Source of the DNA: Phialemonium atrogriseum
Lineage: Eukaryota; Ascomycota; Sordariomycetes; Cephalothecales; Cephalothecaceae
Reading direction: 5' to 3'
DNA: 64,000 nucleotides
Assembly (NCBI RefSeq): GCF_030411735.1
Contig: NW_026848146.1
Location: forward strand, 186,001-250,000
A program made the position numbers and the translations under genes. Below, piece by piece: positions 56,139 through 64,000 of the stretch (within the stretch, counting starts at the first letter, position 1; each line of letters starts with the position of its first letter). The notes below the pieces were generated by a model. That model saw only the letters and a program-made list of their open reading frames with translations. It was not told the origin of the DNA and ran no database searches.

Positions 56139-58908
56139 CTTGAGGATGCGTTATCACTCAGTGCTATGAGTCGGCTCAGTCCGATATCCCCAGCACTCGT
56201 AAATGGTTTCCTCGGTATTGTTAAACAAAGTTGCTCGACATCATATCGTGATTTGAGACGGTGCGGGTGGATCGTGAGATTGCTCTTCAAGTTGCCGCAG
56301 CGTGAAACACCGGTTGGGAAACGGCTACAAAGAAATGGTTACTGTGACCTCGGGCAGAGATGACGGTGACCACTATTCCTTTGAGCCAGATACTATCTGG
56401 CGCTTTGAGCGTTGATTGCGAATGAAAGGGGGCTCAGGCCGTTGAAGAGAAAATAGCCACCAAGGGTTTGCTTGTCTTTGGTCAAGGCCTCCGAATCCCC
56501 AAGTCGTAGGGAGTGAATGGATACGAGCGTCGACCATCAAGTGAAGCGAAGAGTTGGATGAAAGGGGCGAAGGATTCGATCGACGGAGAGTTCAATGGAG
56601 AGGGCCGGCCCTGGTCGGTTTGGCGGGAATGATCTACGGAACACTGTTGAAATGTTTCTCGCGGTTTGGAAACATTTAGGCGCGAATGGTCAACAGCGAA
56701 GAAGAGGAAACAAAGCACAAAGTTCGCTCGGGTCTTGGAGGGATTGACGTCGCAGAATTGGGTTCAGGCGGAGGTGGGAGGCCGTGTTGTTTCCTCCTCG
56801 CTGGTTAAACTCCTGGTCGAGAGGTTCCTGGTGGCCCCTGGCACATTAATTTAACGGAATACCGGGGGGGGTTGCAGGCAGCGCCGTGGAATCAACCAGT
56901 CGGGAACGGGCGAAGTTTCGTGTTGGAATGGTAAACAGAACGAGCAGCGTGAATGCGTTTCCTTGATAAATCACGTCCTGGGCAGCAAGCAACACAAGAA
57001 GGTGAGTAATTGAGCAGTATGCAGAGCTTGCAAAGCACCCGAGAAGACCAGCAGCAGCACACCAGCAGACGCAATCAAACTTGAGAGCGAATCAACCAAC
57101 ACGACAGCAGATCCGCTTGGCGACTATGAGGAGGAGTGACGGTCGGACAGGGTCTCAAGGGGACGCAAGGGGCGCGACTGGGGTTCGGGCCAATAGGAAG
57201 GCTATGCCAGGGGGGCCCTAGCTCCCGCTAAAGTAGGCCCGCCAGGTCCAAGCAGGGGTGCATACGAAGTAACATCTGGTTGTGGCTGGGGTGATCCATC
57301 CTCGCCTGGCAGACCAAAAAGGGGGAGAACAACCACTGGGCGGCACCTACGCAAATAGGTACTGTACCTTAGGAGTCACTTGGTCAAACAGACAGGCCAC
57401 AACCCACACGACACTCACGCCACACAGCTTAGTGAAAGTAGCTGATTGATTTAGGATCAAGAATCTCACTGCTCGAAACATTTGAAAAAAAAAAAAACCT
57501 GGAGTATTTGTCGCTCCCCGCAATGATGAACTTCGAGAACGGAGAATAAATTAATTACATTGCAATTTAGGAATGCTGGTCTCTACCAGGATCTGTCGCC
57601 TGTCCCTTCATATTGGAAAGATTACGGGAGGGCGAAGCGCTCTCGTGAGGGCCAGGGCCCTGGAAGGACTCTCTTGGATAGGAACCGCCCGCAGTGACCG
57701 CAGTGGCGCACACTCATCATGAGCTGGGGTCGGCGGGCTACTCCACTGGGCTCACTCTTAGCGGAACCCTCACTCATGTTCTGAAACACGAGATCCCTGT
57801 CCCCCGCGGCCCCGAACTAAACCCAGACGGGGAGGGCTTACAGCGCAGGCCGTCACTCTACTGACCTTCGTCCCTTTCTGACAATCAAGAGATTGAATTC
57901 ACCGTTGGGGGACCGTTCATTAATGGCCTTGACCAAATTCTCTCCCGCCCACAGATCCACATCTCATGAGGTAATTCAAGATCTTGGTGATGTCAGTGAG
58001 GCTCAACATTGCGCGCTTTGACTGACCAGCCTGGTGGTGTCGACCTGGCGGGCTTTTACACTGCATGGACCTATCATCTGGTTCCCAATGGAGCATTACT
58101 CCGTTAGTCCGTCCCGCCTACCAACGGCGTATTGCTTTCCATGACCTAGAGAGTGTAGGTGTTCCAAGCTCGACTTGGGAAATGGTCAACCTCAGCGGGA
58201 AGCTGGGGGAAATGGAGCCAACCCCTGACCATCGTTCCCGCCGCATGCGAGATGAAGATCTGTACAAGATCTCACGTGCGCTTGTATGAGCGCCAATCAG
58301 TCGCCATAAGAGATCGCGGTGTCCCTGATGGTGGTGTGTGAATCCCTCCTGCGCAGTAGGCGCCAGCAGCTGATTCGACCCTTAACAGGCCCTAAAATAG
58401 GTAGGTACCTCCCTAATAAGTGTGAAGGGTCCCGTCTTCACTCTTCAGGCGGTATACATAGTAAAGTCACGTGGATGGGTGCGGAGCTGCAACGACAACA
58501 GACGACAATTTTGAAGCACCCAAAAGCGTGAGGCTCAGCGGGAGCTCTCAGCCTGATGGTTGGCCCTCAGTCCGAGGCAGCGTTGACGCGGAATTTGGGT
58601 CCGGGGGGCCTGGGTTAGGTTTAGAAAATGCCCGACCACCTGTGAACGCTACCTCTTGTGACTCCAAACCATGGATTTAACCTCTGCACACATCAAGTCA
58701 AGGAATTAAGCCTCAACCCACGTCATGTGTCCGATGCCTTACTTTGGTAACTGCCTAAACCTAACCTACAGAAGTATATGCCACGTTGGAGAAGTTTCTG
58801 GCAGTGGGTTCGAATAGGTATAAAAGGAACACAAGATCGCTGTTATTCAACCTTCCCAGCTCAGTTCACCAATCTCAGACAAACTCTCAACTTCGAATAA
58901 GACCAGCC
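56139..58908. other. Gene-poor stretch upstream of the Kelch-like gene
   Basis: This 2.8 kb stretch has no supported gene. It holds the presumed Kelch-gene promoter. It also carries a 13-base A run near 57484-57496, a palindrome-like ATAGGTACTGTACCTTA at 57355-57371, and a TAGGTAGGTACCT element at 58399-58411. A good TATA box at its right end is listed separately. Confidence 0.4.
58819..58826 (+). promoter_or_regulatory. TATA box
   Basis: TATAAAAG lies 83-90 bases before the ATG at 58909. It is followed by a CT/CA-rich leader (CAACCTTCCCAGC, CAAACTCTCAACTTCG), the layout of a strongly expressed fungal gene. Confidence 0.5.
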
Positions 58909-59280
58909 ATGAAGTTCCCGCTCACACCCGAACGCGATGTCTTACCAAGGTATCACACATCAGCGGGGGGTACATCCGCAGGCCCACTCATCCGATTCCG
59001 GGAGACGGATCCTTCCATCTTCAATACGATTCAGCTGCAAGCAGCTTACGGTCTCAAAGCACGTCTGTACAGCTGCATCAACTGGCTGGCCAAATATACA
59101 CGCATATCCGTCCGGTTTCTCATCAATGCGGGCCAAGAATGGCAGGAGCTCCGGCGATGGCGTAAGGCTAAGGCCCGGCACCAGAAATCGGGTCAAAATC
59201 AATGGCGCCTACCCCGAAGGAACTGGTGGAGGCCAAGAGGTTTCCGTGGTCGACACGGAGATGGCCGGGGGAAATCGTGA
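58909..59280 (+). CDS. Hypothetical small basic protein, possible orphan gene
   Basis: A 123-residue open frame begins MKFPLTPERDVLPRYHTSAG behind a good TATA box and leader. There is no signal peptide or membrane helix. The middle contains TSAGGTSAGPLIRFRETDPS and LQAAYGLKARLYSCINWLAK. The C-terminal 45 residues are very basic (Arg, Lys, Trp, Gly). The plus-one frame is open over nearly the same span (58937-59290), so a frameshift or intron is possible. A 53-base stretch inside it recurs at 61139-61191 with differences that mostly keep the protein (see findings). I recognise no family. It could be a young gene, a decayed gene or chance. Confidence 0.3.
   Translation: MKFPLTPERDVLPRYHTSAGGTSAGPLIRFRETDPSIFNTIQLQAAYGLKARLYSCINWLAKYTRISVRFLINAGQEWQELRRWRKAKARHQKSGQNQWRLPRRNWWRPRGFRGRHGDGRGKS
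58956..59008 (+). repeat. 53-bp block, copy A
   Basis: It aligns without gaps to 61139-61191: 44 of 53 positions are identical by eye, including the first 15 and the last nine. Confidence 0.8.
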
Positions 59281-60337
59281 CGAAGGCTAGCGGGCTGAGA
59301 AGGGGCGGTTGATTAGTATCGGTACTAAGGGGCTAGGGAAAGCTAGGTGGTCGGTGTTAACTGCCTTTACTGCGGTAGGCCGTTCGAATTGGAATCGTTT
59401 TTCTCGTCTCCTTCCTCAAGTATTGTGCTGGTTCTCCATGATGGGCAGGTCCAGCGTCAGACTTCTACCTATCCGTTAAGGTAGGACTGCTGAGGTGGTC
59501 GCGAAACCAGCCGTCGAAGCCAAGTAGAGTAGGCAGTTCCTTCCTATTCCTGTTGCGACGTGGAGTAATCGGCCGAGAATATAAGTCTCTCCATGCCACC
59601 CCAATCCTTTTTTTTTTGAAGTCAGTATATTTTAAAGTCAGTATACTCCCTTTGCGGTTGGCATTTGCACCTTGAACTTCTGCTAGTCACTCCTCTGGTA
59701 GTCAGAGCGAGCCCAGCATGAGCGTCGACGCTTCGGCTTTTGCTCCCTTGGCATCACTGCACCGCGAGCGTCGACACATCCCCGATCCTGACCAGCTATC
59801 ATTCCTCTCCCGTTGTCTAAGCCGTGGTCAAGCAGTCCGACTAACTGAGTCTTTGCGCAGATGGATAGAGTATTGAGAAGATTTTGGAGAGCTTTCTTGG
59901 AGTGGGTTGGGGGCCCACCACCAGAAATGCTTCTCCCCCTTTACAACTCCCCCTCCTCTCAACCCCCTTTCCTCTCGGCAGGGCCGTCACCCCCCTCGCC
60001 ACCACCTCCATACTCGCTCGAACCGCCGGGGTCCGTCACCCCCCCGGCCTCTCGTCCGGTCCGGCCCCCACCGTGATTGTCTTTTTTGTTAACCAGCGGG
60101 GTTTTTTTTTTTTTTTTTTTTCAGCGTATTTTTTCTTTTGTTTTTATACAACAGCGTTGTTCCATTCATGTCCTGCCTGGAGTTTGGTGTTTGGCGTTTC
60201 GGCGTTTGGCGTTGGTTTATGTTTGGCATTGGTCGAGTGCTGTTTGCCAGAGACTCACTCCCTCTGTCCTCAACCTCCTCCTGACTGTCGTCACCATCGG
60301 TCCCAACCTCACCTTTCCTAGGCTTACAATCACAATC
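59281..60337. other. Gene-poor stretch before the MFS remnant
   Basis: This 1.06 kb stretch contains a direct repeat of AAGTCAGTATA at 59620-59651, a 71-codon proline-rich open frame (59861-60076) of doubtful meaning, and a T run of about 20 at 60102-60121. The last 100 bases would be the promoter of the MFS gene when it was intact. Confidence 0.4.
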
Positions 60338-60815
60338 ATGGGGTTCCTCGGCATTCTTGAAGACACGAAACTCCCGCATGTCCCGGGAACAGTCATCCTC
60401 AACGAAGAGGCTGCCCAATCCGAGAACCTCACTTCCGGCCTGAAGCAAGGCACGAGAAAAGATGCGCATATCATGCTGGCGCCCCAGCCAAGCGACATCC
60501 CAAACAACCCACTAAGCTAGTCCCAGACCAAGAAATTCATCAACATCTTCATCATCAGGCTTGGCGCAATCCTCAACGCGGCAACCATGGGCCCATTGCT
60601 TGCTGGCATGTTCGACATCTCTCAGGAGTTCAACGTCCCCATCGGCAACATCACCTTGATATCGGGCTACCAGCTCCTCCTCGTCGCCACTTCAGGCCCC
60701 ATCGTCTCTGCCTGCTCGCGGAAATGGGGCAAGCGTCTTTGCTTCATCATCTCGACAGCGTTTGCCATCCTTGGTACCATCGTCGGCCCTGCATTGCCTA
60801 CCAGAGTCATCATGG
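60338..60815 (+). pseudogene. Truncated MFS transporter (DHA1 type) remnant
   Basis: The start MGFLGILEDTKLPHVPGTVI and the following 40 residues match the N-terminal tail of fungal DHA1-type major facilitator transporters. After 60 codons there is an in-frame TAG (60518-60520), where family members have the Trp of DPLNWS (here NPLS-stop-S). The same frame then continues through SQTKKFINIFIIRLGAILNA and the first two membrane helices (GNITLISGYQLLLVATSGPI, then the RKWGKR loop) up to about AILGTIVG near 60788. Beyond that, similarity ends and a minisatellite begins. About 150 of an expected 500 or so residues remain. The TGG to TAG change fits C-to-T mutation on the other strand in a CpA context, as in RIP, but one site is not proof. 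Confidence 0.75.
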
Positions 60816-61138
60816 GGGGCTGCCTTCATCCAAGTCCCTGCGCCAGAGCCGCAATCCGCCAGAGCCATCAGGGGCTGACAGCCCCGGGCTGCCTTCATCC
60901 AAGTCCTCGCACCAGAGCGGCAATCCACCAGAGCCATCAGAGGTTCTGCCTTCATCCAAGTCCCTGCACCAGAGCCGCAATCCACCAGAGCCACAATCCC
61001 AGAGCTACCTACATCTACTAAAAGTACATCCACCAGAGCTGCATCTACCTGCATCCACCAAATCTGCCGCTATCAGGACTACCTCCATCAAGACCACCTC
61101 CATCAGGACCACCTATATCAAGCCACCTTCATCAGGAC
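60816..61138 (+). repeat. Degenerate minisatellite next to the MFS break
   Basis: Three units of about 60 bases share CTGCCTTCATCCAAGTCC, then CCAGAGCCGCAATCC and CCAGAGCCATCAG. They then decay into shorter CATCAGGACCACCT-type units. The repeats keep one frame open (60724-61311), but the encoded sequence is low-complexity. Confidence 0.85.
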
Positions 61139-61191
61139 CACATCAGCGGGGGGCACATCTGCAAACCCATCGATCCGATACAGGGAGACGG
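61139..61191 (+). repeat. 53-bp block, copy B
   Basis: Gapless match to 58956-59008, embedded between two different minisatellites. Confidence 0.8.
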
Positions 61192-61290
61192 CACCAGGGC
61201 CACGTCCACCAGGGCCACGTCCACCAGGGCCACGTCCACCAGGGCCACGCCCACCAGGGCCACGCCCACCAGGACCACTTTCATCAGGGC
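61192..61290 (+). repeat. 15-nt tandem repeat
   Basis: About six units close to CCACGTCCACCAGGG, the later ones with CCACGCC and CCACTTT variants. In one frame they encode a GHVHQ repeat. Confidence 0.85.
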
Positions 61291-61334
61291 TGCCTCATAG
61301 AGGCCAGTTAATTCCTACCAGATGCCCAACAGTT

Positions 61335-61525
61335 GCAATAGCAAAGTTATAGCAGCCACTGCGACAGCGATTGCGACAGCAATATCGGCTTTGGCGCGAC
61401 GGCAACGGCGATCCCGCTCTGGGGACAGCAATAGCAACAGAGATGGCAACGGCAATGCTGCGCCAGCGACAGCGAGAGCGATACTCTTTGGCAACGGTGA
61501 TAGCGGGCTTGCTTTGGCGCGACGG
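61335..61525 (+). repeat. Degenerate GCGACG/GCAACG-type repeat
   Basis: An irregular mixture of GCAACG, GCGACA and GCAATAGC hexamers and octamers. It is non-coding as far as I can see. Confidence 0.6.
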
Positions 61526-62173
61526 CGACGGCGAAAGGGCGAAAGGTTGGATCAAGACTCGCACTGTTTGTACTGTACATGTACATACAGACTACTCCAT
61601 ACTAGGTGTAAAACACAATGCACCCCCTGAATAAAATACCATCTGGATGCTGGCTTCCATAAAACGAACCTCGAATTCTTGGCGCTACCTCAAAATTTCT
61701 GCCACCTGCCAGCGCTTCTGGGTAGTCAGGCTAGCTTAACCTTTCCGGTCGAGACCACTGAACAACCCTCCGGGTAAGACCATGGAAAAGAGAATGAGCC
61801 GAGATACTCGTTGTAACACCCCGCCGTTGCCTAGTAGCTCTTCTTTAGGCTTAGGAGGCTGTTTCCCATTGCCACCATGCGCTTGCATTGGGGTCGCTCC
61901 CCCTATATACTCAGTCGACTTTGGTTAGTACGTGCTTCTCTATTTCGTAGTACTAATGAGGAAGGGGTATCAAAAACAGTAGGAAGCAACACATGCGGTT
62001 TGTATGTAATCCGGCCAGTGTGAGCATCGATGGAACGAGAACCATACGGTTAGGTGCTAAGCCGGGGAGAGGGAGGGATGAAGGGAGGAAAAAGAAAGAG
62101 GAAAAGAAAAGCTAAGAAGACCGAGACAGACACAGCAAGTGAGAGCCAATCATCAAGTCATCGCATCGCGTAT
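61526..62173. other. Intergenic, 3' flank of mph1
   Basis: These 650 bases have no supported gene. They end in A/G-rich sequence (62060-62130) just past the mph1 stop codon. Confidence 0.45.
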
Positions 62174-64000
62174 TTATTCATCGTCGTCACTGTCCTCTAC
62201 AAAAACGCGTCGTCTCTTGTTGAATACAGTTTTCCGTCCACCAGCCACGGAATCTTGTACATCTTCATCGTCATCTTCATCCAAGCCAATCATAAGAGAC
62301 TGCCTTTTCTTCTCCTTGGCTATTGGGCCCTTCGCCATTAGCGTAGTGAGATCCGGCATGTCCTCGTCGCTATCCTGTGTCTGGGTGAGACTGATCATCT
62401 CGAAAGAAGGCTTTGCTTTTTCGAAGCTTGCACCGTCGGACCCGTGCGGTTTGGCCCCCATACTTCTAGACAGAGGCATAGGCGGAGGTGAGCAGGTCGT
62501 TGGCGATGTTGACACATGGCTTCTCATCATGCTGGACGTCACTTCGTCGTCCCCGACGATGAAGTCAACCAGGTCGCCGCCGCTGTCAGAGCCGTCTGTT
62601 TCTTGTATGTCGCTCGTGCGTTCGCAGTCGTCCCCCAGGTCCTCGATATGATCACCCGTTCTTTTGAGTCGGTTCCTAGCACGTGGCCGTTTCTTACATT
62701 TGGCGCCCGCCGAAGGTTTGGGCCGGGGCCGTCCCCGAGAGCCGCCTCGAGCTGGTGCCGGTGGCGTTCCTCCGTCTTCGTCGGCTTCGTCGGCTTCATC
62801 CCCATCCCCATCTACCCCTTCTTCCGCTTCTTCCTCGTCTTCTTCGTCGTCTAGGAATACGGGCTCTCGCCGCCTCGGTTGTGTTGTTACTCTCTTGGCA
62901 GGGGCGGGCCCCCTACGCTTGTTCGGCCCTTGTAGATCCGAGGCCGCATCATCGGACAATGCGTGTGGCCTCTGCCTCTTCCGTGTAGAACCAAAGCTTA
63001 GGTTGCCCTGAGAGTCATCGTCGGTGTCGTTGGCAAAGGGTATAACGGGCAACTTGTTCCAATTATCTCTACCGTGGTCGCGGTATGATTTCGTCGAGTT
63101 GTTCGCTCGACACAGCCCTGCCAAAAGCTTGACGCATCTCTTCGTGTATTCGCCGTGCTTCAGCTTCACAGTAGTTCGGAGGGTCCGCTGCGCGACCGGG
63201 TATGCCCCGAGATTTGGCCCTGTGATCTCTTCCAGGTTGGACTGCTGAAACGGGAGGTCTCGGTAAAGCCTGTTGAGTTGGTCGGTCTGCTTGTCGTTGA
63301 GAAGAACGCTGCTGAGGCTGGGTTTCTCCGCCAGGAAGTCGGTCTCGAGGGGCCGGTTGGGCTGTACCTTGGCAGAATGTCCGGTAGGCCGACCGAGGAC
63401 CGAAGCTTTCATAAAGCCCGTCTCAACGCCGTCTGGCATATTGAACTTCTTCTTCGCCGGCTTCTTCCTCAACGCAGCCGCTGTCTTCTTAGGATCTAGA
63501 AGATCTTTATTCTGACTATTCTCGAGAGGGATCTCGACATGGCATTTGTTGACCTCGGGCCGGATATCTCGCGGTACGATCCTTGCAGACAGGTCATGAC
63601 GGAGCTCGAAGTGGCTGCCATCACAGATGAGCTTCTGTATGTGCTCATAGTTGTCCTTGGCTTTTGCAAATTGGTCTTCTTCCTTGCCCCTCATGAGGAG
63701 GAGGACAATATTCCCGGCTCGCTTCCGCCCTGTCCGCCCCATACGCTGGAGCATGCGGATGGGAGACGCCGAAGCATCATAGCAGACAATGAGATCGACC
63801 TGGCCGATATCAAGACCCTCCTCGCCAATCGATGTTGCAACGAGCACGTTGAAGGCGCCCGCCTTGAATTTCTCGATTGTTTCGATTTGCTGCTTTTGCT
63901 TCATACCCTCGGTTCGCTTGGAATCTGCTTGGCCAACAAAAACGGTAGCCTTGACGAGTGGCCTGTGGGTGTTCAGTACACGCACAATCTCCTCGGCGCT
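62174..64000 (-). CDS. mph1: ATP-dependent DNA helicase Mph1 (FANCM family), 5' end outside window
   Basis: Superfamily 2 3'-5' helicase that remodels stalled forks and D-loops. Only the C-terminal 608 codons are inside the window; the frame is open to the right edge, so the DEAH-box half lies beyond it. The visible helicase C-terminal domain contains FNVLVATSIGEEGLDIGQVD (motif V) and MLQRMGRTGRKRAG (motif VI). Next come the family-typical RDIRPEVNKCHVEIPLE and KKKFNMPDGVETGFM. The rest is hydrophilic, with Asp/Glu runs (near 62820-62870 on the plus strand) and Arg/Lys patches, ending in RRRVFVEDSDDDE. No intron is visible in this part. Confidence 0.93.
   Translation of the reverse strand, partial: SAEEIVRVLNTHRPLVKATVFVGQADSKRTEGMKQKQQIETIEKFKAGAFNVLVATSIGEEGLDIGQVDLIVCYDASASPIRMLQRMGRTGRKRAGNIVLLLMRGKEEDQFAKAKDNYEHIQKLICDGSHFELRHDLSARIVPRDIRPEVNKCHVEIPLENSQNKDLLDPKKTAAALRKKPAKKKFNMPDGVETGFMKASVLGRPTGHSAKVQPNRPLETDFLAEKPSLSSVLLNDKQTDQLNRLYRDLPFQQSNLEEITGPNLGAYPVAQRTLRTTVKLKHGEYTKRCVKLLAGLCRANNSTKSYRDHGRDNWNKLPVIPFANDTDDDSQGNLSFGSTRKRQRPHALSDDAASDLQGPNKRRGPAPAKRVTTQPRRREPVFLDDEEDEEEAEEGVDGDGDEADEADEDGGTPPAPARGGSRGRPRPKPSAGAKCKKRPRARNRLKRTGDHIEDLGDDCERTSDIQETDGSDSGGDLVDFIVGDDEVTSSMMRSHVSTSPTTCSPPPMPLSRSMGAKPHGSDGASFEKAKPSFEMISLTQTQDSDEDMPDLTTLMAKGPIAKEKKRQSLMIGLDEDDDEDVQDSVAGGRKTVFNKRRRVFVEDSDDDE

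Noticed and set aside
59861..60076. 71-codon proline-rich open frame with a PPPPY stretch
   Set aside because: It is short, low-complexity and without a promoter or homology that I can see; a PY motif arises easily in such composition.
60816..61311. 195-codon open frame through the minisatellites (60724-61311)
   Set aside because: It is out of frame with the MFS remnant and made only of repeat-encoded low-complexity sequence.

Overview
The window comes from a filamentous ascomycete nuclear genome, most likely Sordariomycetes, probably Sordariales. The evidence is short GT-AG introns (about 50-160 nt) inside almost every gene, GC-rich third codon positions, a group III histidine kinase that matches Neurospora NIK-1 closely as I know it, and fungal-specific families (Ssr4, Mph1, a DUF202 protein, a SAM+HMG-box protein, a GPI-anchored repeat protein). 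There are no operons, tRNA, rRNA or CRISPR arrays that I can support. I resolve about 20 protein genes, one broken gene and one gene cut by the right edge. Exon boundaries were worked out by hand from reading-frame continuity, splice signals and family knowledge.

Left part (1-22 kb): a secreted GH18 chitinase; a small DUF202 membrane protein; an Ala/Gly/Pro-rich GPI-type surface protein with 10-residue tandem repeats; the SWI/SNF-RSC subunit Ssr4; 6-phosphogluconate dehydrogenase; an RBM42-like RNA-binding protein; an SLC35C2/TPT-type transporter; and a GH15-like glycosidase. Middle (22-44 kb): two TFIID subunits, TAF3 and TAF7, in head-to-head arrangement; two nuclear genes for mitochondrial proteins (ribosomal mL54 and a complex I NDUFB10-type subunit); a nucleolin/Nsr1-like protein; an NCX-type cation exchanger; condensin subunit CAP-H; a small coiled-coil gene; and a SAM+HMG-box regulator. 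Right part (44-64 kb): the osmosensing kinase nik-1 with a predicted leader intron and upstream ORF; a 4.7 kb gene-free stretch; a Kelch-like one-span membrane protein; a 6 kb gene-poor, repeat-rich stretch; and the 3' two thirds of mph1, the FANCM-type helicase.

Most genes are single-copy housekeeping functions with alternating strands, so neighbouring pairs share either a promoter region or a 3' region. They do not form a pathway. The least ordinary part is 56.1-62.2 kb. It holds a truncated MFS transporter remnant with a TAG where a tryptophan is expected, minisatellites that begin at its breakpoint, and a 53-bp block present twice about 2.2 kb apart whose differences look coding-like. I found no convincing new multi-gene system. 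The best leads are that small repeated coding block, the GPI protein's repeats, the microsatellite that forms a splice donor, and the nik-1 leader.
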